Shown: in pieces, positions 47,371 to 57,580 of the stretch
How the letters are laid out: the number at the start of each line of letters is the position of its first letter
Position numbering within the stretch: position 1 is the first letter of the stretch
DNA from: Gnetum montanum
Taxonomy: Eukaryota > Streptophyta > Gnetopsida > Gnetales > Gnetaceae
Direction of reading: 5' to 3'
DNA length: 57,779 bases
Assembly: GCA_015680685.1 (NCBI GenBank)
Contig: MNCI01000193.1
Span: forward strand, 1-57,779
Notes under the pieces: generated by a model
The model's database searches: none
What the model saw: the letters and a program-made list of their open reading frames with translations, nothing else
What the model was told of the DNA's origin: nothing
Made by a program: the position numbers and the translations under genes

Positions 47371-47385
47371 GGCCCCTCTTTGTTG
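47371..47385 (-). other. Polypurine tract of element E
   Basis: CAACAAAGAGGGGCC on the minus strand, two bases from the LTR. D has the corresponding block at 1968-1985. Confidence 0.75.
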
Positions 47386-48483
47386 ATGGTTGGAGGGCTT
47401 ACCCGAAAGACGTCGACAAAGAATACGAAACACCGGATTGGTAGAAGCAAGAACAGTGTCCATCCATGGCTACTCAAGGGTTGCCCTGTCAATATGGAAG
47501 AGCAAAGCTGGAGGGAATGGGAGGTAGAATGGCATTAGTAGGAAACAGGTTCAGAGAAGATGTAAAATGAGTCAGGATGGTAGGAGTATGGAATACGCTT
47601 ACTACACGCACAGAAATGTACGCACATTTATGTTGATAGGAATGCTTCCAGACGAGCGTAGCACGTCAGCCTGAGATCTCTCTGTCACTGATTATAGTAG
47701 GAATGCTTGCAAAAGGAGCATGACGCATCACTTCTGCGATATCTCTACTAGTGTGAGTGCGGAAAATGGATACTTGCGTATGTAGGTTTTGCGTATGGGA
47801 AGCGGGTGGTGGGGATGAAAGGAAACAAGAGCTAAGGGTAAGGATTGTGAGAAGTACAGGCCTGCAGTTCCAAGTGGTCGGGCAAACCTGAGTAGCCATC
47901 TCAAAACGTTGTTGTTCTTCACCGCTTAGGTGAACGCATCTTTGAACGGCATCCTTGAAACAAGTAACCTGCAACCATAGAAGAAAATAGAGGACACCAC
48001 TGCTCATGTAAACAAGAGGCGAGGTTGTTGAAACAAGCGCCGTTTGATGCGAGATCGAGCGATTGGGCCACGAAGAAGAAGCTGGAGTATGAGGGTGGAG
48101 CCGCCAATCCTGACGATTGGCCCAACATATCTTCGCCAAAAGGCATCAGACACAGTGCACCTAATTGGTTAGGCAAGGAACCAGCAAGATGAATTTGCGA
48201 AGCCAGCATCCGATAGCGATGATCGGCGGAGGTTCACGAGGTTGTTGTCGATGAGGATTTCATCGGGGCTCCGGCTGGCGAGACTAAACCCTTAGAGGTA
48301 CCACCACTGCAGTGGGCGCAGCGACGGTATCTCTGAGGGATCAGTAAGATGCCTCTCAGCTTGTCCGAGGAATTAGTAGGATGCCAGTGGGGTGGCGACG
48401 CTGGGACTGTCCCAGTATCCCACCTCATTTGTCGTACAGCTGTGCGGAGACGATCACGCTCACTTGATTGACATGACAGCAGT
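47386..48483. other. 3' region of E between polypurine tract and tandem array
   Basis: No recognisable protein. A short duplicated block (AGGAATGCTT... to ...GATATCTCT or GAGATCTCT) occurs at about 47638-47689 and 47699-47748. The minus-strand frame at 47666-48139 has no hallmark and is not supported as a gene. Confidence 0.5.
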
Positions 48484-48985
48484 CTGTAAGTCCCAGTTTT
48501 AAGTCCTGGTAGACTGTCATTGCTGGTTTTAAGTCTCAGCAGACCTTGGTCCTGGTTTAAAGTCCAGGCAGACCGAGAAATGCTAGTTTTACGTCGTAGT
48601 GGACGATGGAGTGTCTAATTTATGGTCTCAGCAGATCGTGCTATGGATGTCAGTTTCATGTCATGACCCAAGGACAGGGCTGTGTTAGTTTTACATCTTA
48701 GCAGACGGCTACTTACCGTGCCAGTTTAGCGTTGTGGCGGACGCGTGCAAAAGATTCCAGTTTTTCGTCTTGGCGGACCTGTACAACATTGCCAATTTTA
48801 CATCATAGTGGACGATTACAACTTGCCAGTTTAGCGTCATAGCGGATGAATATTACCAGTTTAGCGTCGTGGCGGACACGTGCAAGGAATGCCAGTTTTA
48901 CGTCGTAGCGGACGATCAGTGCCAGTTTAACGTCGTAGCGGACGTGTATCACCAGTTTAGCATTGTAGCGGACGCGTATTGCCAT
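48484..48985. repeat. Tandem array in the 3' region of E, units 30 to 36 bp
   Basis: About sixteen copies of a unit like CCAGTTTAGCGTCGTAGCGG are present. The clearest are 30 bases each at about 48890-48985, with one of 36. Unit length is a multiple of three, and the minus strand stays open for six units (48803-49000), giving repeated VRYDVKLA-like peptides. Older copies to the left have drifted. The array sits between the pol stop and the LTR, like the 78-bp repeat of D. Confidence 0.75.
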
Positions 48986-49011
48986 ACCTGCTGCTGACAC
49001 CGTAGATGCTG

Positions 49012-50229
49012 TTAAATGTAATACCGCTTCAGATATACATGATTTACAGGATTTGATAATTCATTGCCATTGACGTCTGCTAACTTGAATGCTCCGTTGC
49101 TGTACACGTCAACCACCAAGAAAGGGCCTTCCTAGTTTACAGAGAATCTGCTTACTGGTTCATGCACGGCCTTGAGAACTAGATCTCCTTTGTTGATCGG
49201 GCGTTGTTGAAGGTTGTGGCGATGTTTCTGTCGCTGTTTGTCTTGATACCTTTCAATCGTGTCAAGAGCCTATATCCACTTCTCTTCGACTGAATCTAGA
49301 TCTGCGATTTAAGACTCGGTGTGTTGAGCCTCATTTATAACCGTGGAGAGGACCATTCTCAGAGAAGGGATTTGCAACTCGAGAGGAAACACTACTTCAG
49401 ACCCGTAAACCAGGCTATAGGACGTACTACCTGTAGCCGTCCTACACGTAGTACGATATGCCCATAGCACATAGAGGATCTGTTCGTGCCACCGCCTTTT
49501 GTTGCCATCGAGCATTTTCTTGAGCAGATTGATGATCACTTTGTTCGTTGCTTCAGCTTGACCATTCGCTTGCGGGTAATAGGGAGAGGAAAAGGATTGT
49601 CTAATGCCCAGGTTGTCATAGAAGGATTTAGTTTCCGTGCTACTAAATTGTGGCCCATTGTCGGTCACGATAGTCATCGGGAGGCCAAATCTGGTCACTA
49701 TATTGTCCAGGATAAAATGGAAAATCTACTGAGATGTGGTCTTTCACAGGGGAACAACCTCTACCCACTTTGTAAAATACTCAGTAGCGGTAATGATGAA
49801 GCTATGACCTGCGGAAGACTTCGGTGTGATGGGGCCTATAATGTCTAGTCCCCATCACTGAAATGACCATGTTATTTGCGTTGTATGTAATTCTATGGGT
49901 GACACGTGTATGAGGTTAGCATGACGCTGACACATGTCACAAGTTTTGACCTTTTTCAGGCAATCCTTTTCCATGCATGGCCAGTAGTATCCTAAACGAC
50001 AGATTTTTAGGGCCAGAGCCCGTGGTGTTACGTGGCCACTGCACAGTCCCTCGTGAACTTCGCCGACTATATGCTGTGCTTGGTTTTTGTCGACGCAAGT
50101 CAGCAGCATGCCATCAAAGGAGCATCTACAAAGAGTGCTATCTCCGATGATGATGTATTGCCTAGACCACTTACGAATTGCGTCTTTCTGTGCGCATGTC
50201 AATGCAGACGGTAGCTCGCCCTATAAAAG
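49012..50229 (-). pseudogene. Integrase of element E (nearly intact)
   Basis: The polyprotein ends at a TAA at 49014-49012 after HVYLKRYYI. The zinc region shows VHEGLCSGH and TCDMCQRH. The core shows GLDIIGPI (first aspartate), IVTDNGPQF (second) and YYPQANGQAEATNKVI (glutamate), so the DDE triad is complete. The tail has LVLKAVHEPVSRF and GPFLVVDVY. Stops at about 49310, 49718, 49730, 49857 and 50220 interrupt it. Its job would be insertion of element cDNA in the nucleus. Confidence 0.85.
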
Positions 50230-51362
50230 GTAAGTTTTAATGTCGTTGTACCATTCAGGCATGCTTTCTTCGAGAAGAGAAGAGATTTGCGCCATCTGAA
50301 TGACAGGACTTGCGTAGTTTGTAATCAATTTGGGGTAGGTGTCCAAAAGATGTGCAGGCACGTTCAAAGCCAGTGTTGCCAGTGCGTCGGCTAGTGTGTT
50401 ATCCATGCGTGGCACGTGCTGGGCATCGATGGTCGCAAATCGTCTGAGAAGATCTTTAGTCGTATTGTAGTAGGGCTGCAAATGTACAGCCTTGCAAGCG
50501 TAGACTCATGTGATTTGATTTATGACAAGCATCGAATCACCCCTAATCGCCAGGTGTTGAACATCGAGTTCACTGGCAGTTAGTAATCCCTTGAGGAGCC
50601 CCTCGTACTCTGCCACATTGTTCGTACAGGGGAAGGTCAAGCGGTAAGCGTGCAGACGCACATCCTCAGGCAATAGCGTGATAACAGTGGCAGCACTGCC
50701 ACCACTAGCGGTTGAAGCGCCGTCAAAGTACAACGTTGCTTCGGGGCCTGTCGAGACAGGGCTTAAACTATGTACATGTTCGTCAGGGAACTTTGGCTCT
50801 ATAGTCGCCTGATTGTTAATCGGTGAAGTTATTAACTGGTCAGCTATCGCTTGGCCTTTTATAGATGATTGGCCGATATAGTGCAGATCGAATTCTGCCG
50901 TGATAGCCTTCCAGTGAGCTATTTTACTACTCTTGTATAAGCTATGTGTAATGGCCCTAAGAATGTTGTTTTTACAGATGACGTTGACCTTGCTACGGAA
51001 AAGATAATGTCTGCATTTTTTAAGCGTAAAAACTAATGCTAGGCAATTACGCTCTACGTCGTTATACCTCGTTTCATACGCACATAGGGCATGACTCAAG
51101 TAGTAGATGGGCACTTCCGACCCATCATCCCTCCTTTGACAGAGTAATGCGGCTAACGCTACGTCCGAAGTTGCGAGGTAAATGTAAAAAGGCAAGTCCC
51201 TTTGTGGTGGGAAAACCGTCGGTAAATGTTGCAGTTCTTGTTTTAAACTGTCAAACACACGTTGGCAATCGTCGGTCCATTCGAAATTAACCCCCTTTTT
51301 CAGCAAGTGTTGCATAGGGTGTAGCTTGTCGGTTAATCTCGAGATGAACCGGCATATAAACT
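50230..51362 (-). pseudogene. RNase H of element E (nearly intact)
   Basis: The frame at 50506-51315 begins in the RT connection (FEWTDDCQRVFDSLKQEL, PFYIYLATSDVALAALL) and passes YETRYNDVERNCLALVF. It continues into an Ogre-type second RNase H: LYFDGASTASGG, NNVAEYEGLLKGL and AIRGDSMLVINQIT, the D, E and D positions. After a TGA at about 50503 the next frame has RMDNTLADALATLA with the fourth acidic residue. It degrades the RNA strand during replication. Confidence 0.8.
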
Positions 51363-52491
51363 GTCAGCGTCCCTGTAACCCGCGTAATTGCTTGAGGTCT
51401 GCAGGAGGCGTGAGCTCAACAATGGTTTTGACCTTATCAGGGTCAACTCGTATGCCAGCTTTCGACAGCACAAACCCCAGCATGCGTCTGGTTTTGACTC
51501 CGAATACGCACTTCTTTGGGTTAAGCCAGAGCTCGTATTTGGAACATCTTTTAAGGACTAACTCAAGGTCTCCTGAATGATCCTCAGACTTTAAAGACTT
51601 AACTGCTATATCGTCTACGTAATCATTCAGCCTTCCTAAGAGGTAATCGCTGAAGATGTATGTCATGGCTCGTTGATAAGTTGCTCCGGCGTTCTTTAGA
51701 CCAAAAGACATCATATTATAGCAGAAGGTGCCCCAGGGTGTCATGAATGTCGTGGTCAGTTGATGTTCTGGGTTAATACGAATCTGGTTATAGCTTGAAA
51801 AGCCATCCATGAAGGACAGTAGCGCATGCCCAGCTGTTGTGTCGACTAGCTGGTCGATACTTGGAAGTGGGAAGTTATCTTTGATTGTTGCCTTATTCAA
51901 ATCCCGGAAGTCGATGCAGATGCGTATGCTTCTAGTCTTCTTTGGGACAACTACAATGTTAGACACCCAATCCGAGTAATCGACTACATGGATGAAACCA
52001 GCCTAATACAGTTTAGTGATTTCATCACGCACGGCTAGCGCGATTTCTGGCTTGATTTTGCGTGCCTTTTGCCTAACTACTTTAATCTGTGGGTCTAAGA
52101 TGATGTTATGCTGAATTAGCCTAGGATCTAGTCCAGGCATATCCTCGTATGACCATGCAAAGACAGTAATGTTGTCTTGCAGGACTTGTTTTATGGCATC
52201 GTGCATTTTTTGGTCTAACAAAGAACTGACTTTAAGCATTTTAGCCTCACCCTTATGCGTAACGATAGGAACCTCACTGAAGGGGTCTTCGGTTATGTCC
52301 CCAGCCTCCAGGTCTAGCATGCGCGTCGACTGTTCTGGCCATTCTGGGTACGTCTCCGATGCGGCTATGGTTACGTCTTCTAAAGAGGGGTTAACGTCTA
52401 CTAGCGTGAAGTCAAACTGCCTAATTACCTTCCCGTATGGGCCCGCCAAAGTTAGGGGTGTTGAAGTTGTTGCGTCCATTTGCCGTCTGTC
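51363..52491 (-). pseudogene. Reverse transcriptase of element E, starting at a splice acceptor
   Basis: The frame at 52003-52512 holds the linker and RT start: VTHKGEAKMLKVSSLL, ITVFAWSYEDMPGLDP, LIQHNI. After one TAG at about 52000 the frame at 51364-51966 has NIVVVPKKTRS, CIDFRDLNKATIKDNFPL, LLSFMDGFSSYNQI, FMTPWGTFCYNMMSFGLKNAG and YVDDIAVKS, so the catalytic YVDD is intact. There is no protease in the upstream frame. A plausible acceptor (TAGTTTTGCAG, 52502-52492) stands at its 5' side, agreeing with the intron known in Ogre elements between gag-protease and RT. Confidence 0.85.
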
Positions 52492-52519
52492 CTGCAAAAC
52501 TACCAAGTGCATAAATGAT

Positions 52520-52760
52520 TAGGAGACAAGTGATGTGATGTCACCGAACGTGGAAGGCTAACTGAATTTTGAATATTGTAGACAAGCTGTAATCAATGCA
52601 ACCCGATTACGAGGCGATAAAATGTGGAAGTTTAACGTCATTTTGGTCTGTGGCGCGTGCGATATCAGCCGCATTAATATCTGGATTTTCGGGTACCGTT
52701 TTAGGAAAGTCCCGCTAAAATCGGATATCGTGTCGATGATCCTCGCATATAAGTAAGTAG
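52520..52760 (+). promoter_or_regulatory. Promoter of the E opposite-strand gene
   Basis: A TATA box TATAAGTA at 52748-52755 lies 157 bases before the first ATG (52905). Upstream are GCGATATCAGCC (about 52668) and GGATATCG (about 52722), which resemble the GATATC words of A and B rather than E's own LTR motif. The interval also carries the 5' end of the pol exon on the other strand, so the two transcription units are head to head. Confidence 0.5.
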
Positions 52761-52904
52761 TTTTTTGATGAGGACAGGTTGTTGGCTGTTGAGAATTCGA
52801 ATTCATGACTATCGCTAAGAGAAGGAAGAGCAGAAAGTTAGAGCGTGTAATCTTGTGAAGATTTGCAAGTGTTAAGTTGTAAAAAAAATTCTGAAGCCAT
52901 TGCA

Positions 52905-55900
52905 ATGGCACCGAAGATCAAGAGGAAGAATGAAAAACTGGCCAAAATCGATGAAATACAAGCAACTCTGGATCGTGTTTCGCAGGCGCTGGTCGATGTT
53001 CGTGACCCTATGCCTTTGAACCGGTTAGTCATTCCTTACATGCTTATGTTTATTTCAATATCTACTTTCGTGGCATATATTTTGTTTGCGTGAATGTGGA
53101 TTTCAAATTGTGGACCTCGGGTTAATGCGAGGGTTTGATGGGGTTGCATCTACCGCCGTTGTCAAGGACGAACCTTGCGTTATTGCAAGGGTTTGGGCGA
53201 TTTCGGCCTGGATAGCTAAGTGTAGTTTATGAGTTTTCTGTTTTAGTCATGCAAATGTAAATGTAGGTGTTAATGTATGCATTGGGTTTTCTGTACAGCG
53301 TTGCGCTAAAGCCTATTCTGATTGTGTTGGATATTGTCGGGGTTTTGTGTTGTGTAAATCCCATCGTCCCCAATGTCCCTCCCCCGCACACGCAGTTGTA
53401 AGGGAAGGCCATATGGTTTCGATAGGGTGCGCTGGAGTTTCTGTAGTTCTTGCTGCATAACTTCAGCGTCATCGTGTGGTCTGATTTTTCTGGTGACATC
53501 GCAGGTGCTCTGTTAGAGCACCTGCTGACGGGTTCTGTGCAAGGGATTCTGGCCTTCTTGACAGACGGGGCCATCGATACAGGCCGTCCCGAGGACCGAG
53601 AACTTAGCTCCTAGGGCTTGTGGAGCTTAAAATGGATCTGGGAAATGGCTCGGTTCAGTTGTTATCACGCATATAACACGCTGTTCGTGGCTCGCCATGT
53701 CGTGATAACAGCGAATTCTAGAACCCACAAGGCACGGTGTACTACGTAGGCGGGTAAGCGAATTTTATTAACTGTCTATTTTTCTATTTTGTTGTGTTGG
53801 TGTCTATTATCGGTGTGAAATATAAGAGAAGCCTATGTGAAAAATGTAAAATAAGCCTATGTTGTATGGTACAGGTTCTTTATTCAGGACAACAGGTTAG
53901 TTGGAGATGAGGATGTGTTATGAAGGGTTGAAATGGCGATAATGGCGTTCACTGCAACTAGCAACGTTATAGAGTAGATCGGCTTTGACATGCGTGAGTA
54001 CCCCACCCGTTACGCTAGGGCTTTTGAGAATTGCCAAAGACTCGGGTGGTTGCATAATGACTGGACCTTAGATCCGCCTCTTACCATCGAGGACGTGCAG
54101 AGGGAACTCCTGCCATTTCCCCTGGCATTTGGCCCTGGTAAGGCTGTTGTAAAGTTGGGTATTGCGTAATATAGTTGTAAATTTTGGACATTGCGTAATA
54201 GTGTTTTCATTTGACTTGTGTTTATGCTTTTCAGTCAGGGAATCCCGAGAGATTACCCTTACGATTTTCGGCCGCGAGGCGAGTACCGTCCTTTTCCGCT
54301 ATGGCGACATCAAGGACGCCCAGCGCTGGCTCGGCCATTCGATGGCCCTAGTCGCGGTGACCTCCAAGATCCGAGCAGCAAGGCTAATGCATTTGTTTTT
54401 AGCTGCAACTCCTAATGTTCTTGCCTGACCCTGGTCAACTCCTTCAATGAAAAAGCGGAGCGTTTTTGCACGCACGTACATAACGTGCGCGTAAGTTTTA
54501 ACATCGACGCTCAGCTCTTCGCAGACCTCTTCAGCGTCCCCTCGGACGACCTTCCCATAAGTGAGAAGGCGAAGAGGGGCGTTGCCTTCCAGAATTGGCT
54601 GAAGGAGTGGGTGAGGATCCCGAAGGAAACCAAAGTGTTTCCTTCCGAAAAATTCCAGATGGGTGCTGCCAAGACGCTTTATCCCCTCTTCCGGGCTCGG
54701 GCTTTCCCTAAGACTCTCTCGCAAGGGAAGTTCTTTTCTGTAGAACAAACCCGTATTATGCGGGAGGTTCTAGAAGAGGGGACCCAGTTCAACTGGGCAA
54801 ACTATTTCGCTAAGGGGCTACGTAACGAGATGATCAAGCTTCACCATAAGCTTGAATCTCGGTTCAACGTGCATCACACCTTCTTCATAGCTTGCCTCTG
54901 GCGGTTTGCTCAGTTTCTGGTCATCCAAAGGAATGGGGTTTGGGGGCAGCAAGACCGAGACCAGCTGTCCAGACCTTGGATTGCCCACATCCTCAACACT
55001 ACCCATGGGCAGGATCCGCCGGAAGGGATTGGGGAGTCGTTGTCTATAATGACTAGGGGTCTAGCGGCGCCCCAAGTGCGAGGCCTCGACAGTGTAGGCG
55101 GGATAATGCCTACTTACATTGGTGACGCTTCGCGAGGGAAACGCCTGGTGGAAGAAATCGTAGAACCTGCAGCTCGGCGTAAAAGGCTCCGCATAGCCGA
55201 GGCCCCTGAGAGTGATGCAGGCCGAACTGTGGCGGTCAAAGTTAAGCGGAGTAAGCCTCCGCCTGGTAAGTGTGGAGAATTGTATTACACAACGTTTGTC
55301 TAGATGTTTTGTAATGATATACTAAGGTGCTATGACATGACCAGTAAAAATTACGGAAGAACTGACCCCTGAGACGGGGGTAGTAACACTAAGTCATAGG
55401 GAGGGGACCTCAATTTTGGAAGAAGAGGCCCCAGCTGTTAGGGTGAGCCGCGTACAGGCTCTGGTGCATGAGGAGGCCCCAGCTACTGGGACCAGCGACG
55501 CACAGACTCAAGTGCGTGAAAGGGAAAGAGCGGTTGAAGATGTCGGCGAAGTTGCCATTGTCACCGGTAGAGGTAATGGTGTGTTAGCGTGTTTGCAGGA
55601 TTTCTGTAAATAGATGAGGTTTGTAACTGGATTACGCTACAGGAGAAGAGGAGGTGTTCACGTCTATCGCTGTGAGCAGAGCATGGAGAGACTTTCCTTA
55701 CAAATTTGCTTTCATGGAAGGCGTTGTCAGTGACATGATCGAGTGCCTGGAGCGCGTCGAACCTGGAGCTGGTACGTTATGGTTGTAGTCAGTTTGTGAT
55801 ATTACGCAGTGGTAATGTGTCATCAATACTGATGATGTTTTCTGTTAGGAGCTTACCTCCGATGGGATCCCACTGAGCCCATTGATTTGGACACAGTGGA

Positions 55901-57024
55901 ACCATGTCACATTTATGAGGAAATGCGTAAATGTGCGTTATGCTCGACACGCTCCTTATGGGAGAGTAAGGGCGCCTATGAAACCCTCTGGAAGAGGCTG
56001 GCGAGGTCAGAGCAAAAGGTTTAGTCTCTGACCAAAGAGGTCGGAGACTTAAAATCACGGTGCAACTTCCTACAGGCGCGAGCAATAGGGGATGAAGACT
56101 GGCGTACTGCTATTGTCGATTACTCCCGTTATTGGACTGCCATCAAAAATAGCGTACAGACCAGTCGGGCATTAGTAGAGCAGTGGATGCAGATAAAGCT
56201 CCTAGCTCAGAAAAGCCAGGATTGGAGGGACTATTGTGCAAGCGTGCAAGAATGGTGATAGAAGAAGAAGGACCACAAGCACTTGTACAAGCGGGAAAGC
56301 ATTGCTTATCGGAAGCTCTACCACGATTTTGCCATCAGGACCCAATCCTTGGAAGTCTTTCTGGACATCATCGGAGCTTCCGAAGCCTTCAAGAAGTTCG
56401 AAGAGCAGGTGACTGTAAGTGCGTCCCCGGAAAGGGAGGTGACTCTCCCTGGGGGTCAGGCTACAATCCCTACTTTCTTCCCGGACCCACCCCACTGGAG
56501 CAGCATGGAGAAAGGGAAAGTGAAGGCTGGAGCTACCTTGGGAGAGGATGTATGACCAGATCTAACGGAGGAAGAGATTATGAAGCACCTGTGGGCTAGC
56601 CTGGACAAGCTTCCCTTTGCTGCGGAAGCAGGGCCGTCACAGGTGAGTTTATGCGCTACTTAGTTTGCGTTTCTAATTATGATGTTAAGTCTTGGGTAGC
56701 TAATGTGCTTACTGTGTTCAGGTACCAGCCGAGAATAGGGAAGACGAACAAGCTGAGGAGTTAGTAGAGGGAGCAGCTAAAGCAGAAGAAGAAGCAGAGG
56801 AAGAAGCAGAGGAAGGAGCAGAAGAAGGAGCAGAAGAAGGAGTAGAACGCAACGGTGAAGAGCATCCTCTCGTGGAGCCGGTGCTGGGACGAGGACCTTG
56901 TGAAGAGGGCATTCTTCGTGAAAGAGTCATTCCTAGAAATGACGGCCCATTGGAGGACGATCCACTAGCGTTGGATCCGGACTTAAGAGATACCGGTGAT
57001 AGTGGCAGTAGAGGAAATGCGTAA
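52905..57024 (+). pseudogene. Opposite-strand multi-exon gene of E: PMD/transposon-like domain, coiled coil, acidic tail
   Basis: Proposed exons: 52905-53023, (one unresolved near 53490-53640), 53888-54137, 54235-54387, about 54427-55265, 55345-55572, 55643-55771, 55849-56642, 56722-57024. Most junctions have GT...AG and keep phase. The protein starts MAPKIKRKNEK. The middle has MREYPTRYARAFENCQRLGW, DIKDAQRWLGHS, EEGTQFNWANYFAKGLRNEM and QDPPEGIGESL. Basic runs (AARRKRLR, KVKRSKPP) could be nuclear signals. Exon 8 is a coiled coil. The last exon has AEEEAEEG repeats. In-frame stops occur in exons 3 and 8. D carries the same gene. Its function is unknown; the resemblance to PF20167/PMD-type proteins is an inference. 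Confidence 0.7.
53501..53525. other. Perfect 11-bp hairpin
   Basis: Arms GCAGGTGCTCT (53501-53511) and AGAGCACCTGC (53515-53525) with loop GTT. It lies in the unresolved exon or intron 1-2 area of the E opposite-strand gene, at a possible acceptor (ATCGCAG). Confidence 0.7.
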
Positions 57025-57580
57025 TTATAATTTATGCATAGTTTTATTGATGTTAAGTGCAATATCATTTTACGAATGACTGAAAAGACGTGTTATAAAA
57101 CTTGGTGGATGCGTTAAATGTCAGTTACACATTTTTTTATTCTTTTTTTTTGTGTTTTGCCTGTAGAGTGTGAGCGTAATTGTTGAAAATTTCACCTAAG
57201 TGATAATGATAGAGTGCAATTGCTAGTTTAAGGCCATTGCAGGCCTGAACATGCTTCTGCGTAATCTAGCGACTAGTTTAAGGCCGTTACGGGCCTGCTG
57301 CGTAATCTAGTGTAAAGAGTCATAGTATACAATTCTGTGTAACTAGTTTAAGGTCGTTGTGGGCCAAGCGTAAATGATACCGATGCATAATTCTGCGTAA
57401 TTATACTAAAGTGATCAGGAAACGTGCATATCATACACATGAAAGAGATAACAGTGTGAAGATAAATGACAAGCGTAAGAACTGAAAACGAAAGTAACAT
57501 GACAATGCATGAAATTAAACTGCTAAGTAATAACCATGATAACTCGTTAAGAAAAAGATAATGTACGCAAAGACCATCGT
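57025..57580. repeat. Repeats downstream of the E opposite-strand gene
   Basis: The block CTAGTTTAAGGC(C)GTTGCGGGCC followed by TGCGTAATCTAG recurs at about 57221, 57271 and 57338. GCGTAA or TGCGTAAT words occur repeatedly between 57017 and 57480. Those words recall the AGCGTAA arms of E's LTR. The place matches D's 23240-23820 repeats. A T-rich run at 57129-57150 follows the gene end. Confidence 0.6.

Noticed and set aside
47666-48139. 157-codon minus-strand open frame in the 3' region of E
   Set aside because: No conserved motif, overlapped by other open frames, no counterpart in D, and low-complexity S/P-rich content.
48484-48985. Regular short repeats with spacing that superficially resemble a CRISPR array
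   Set aside because: Units are head-to-tail and drift along their whole length, without constant repeats and unique spacers. The position between integrase and LTR in a plant element, with a counterpart in D, explains them.
49486-49848. 120-codon plus-strand frame across E's integrase
   Set aside because: It lies opposite the catalytic core of the integrase and has no recognisable content; a shadow frame.
54299-54748. 149-codon minus-strand open frame
   Set aside because: It lies opposite exons 4 and 5 of the E gene, whose plus-strand protein is conserved in D. The minus frame is a shadow.
52905-57024. A host gene interrupted by or captured next to element E
   Set aside because: D has the same gene in the same position and orientation relative to pol, so it belongs to the element family. 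A host origin long ago remains possible.
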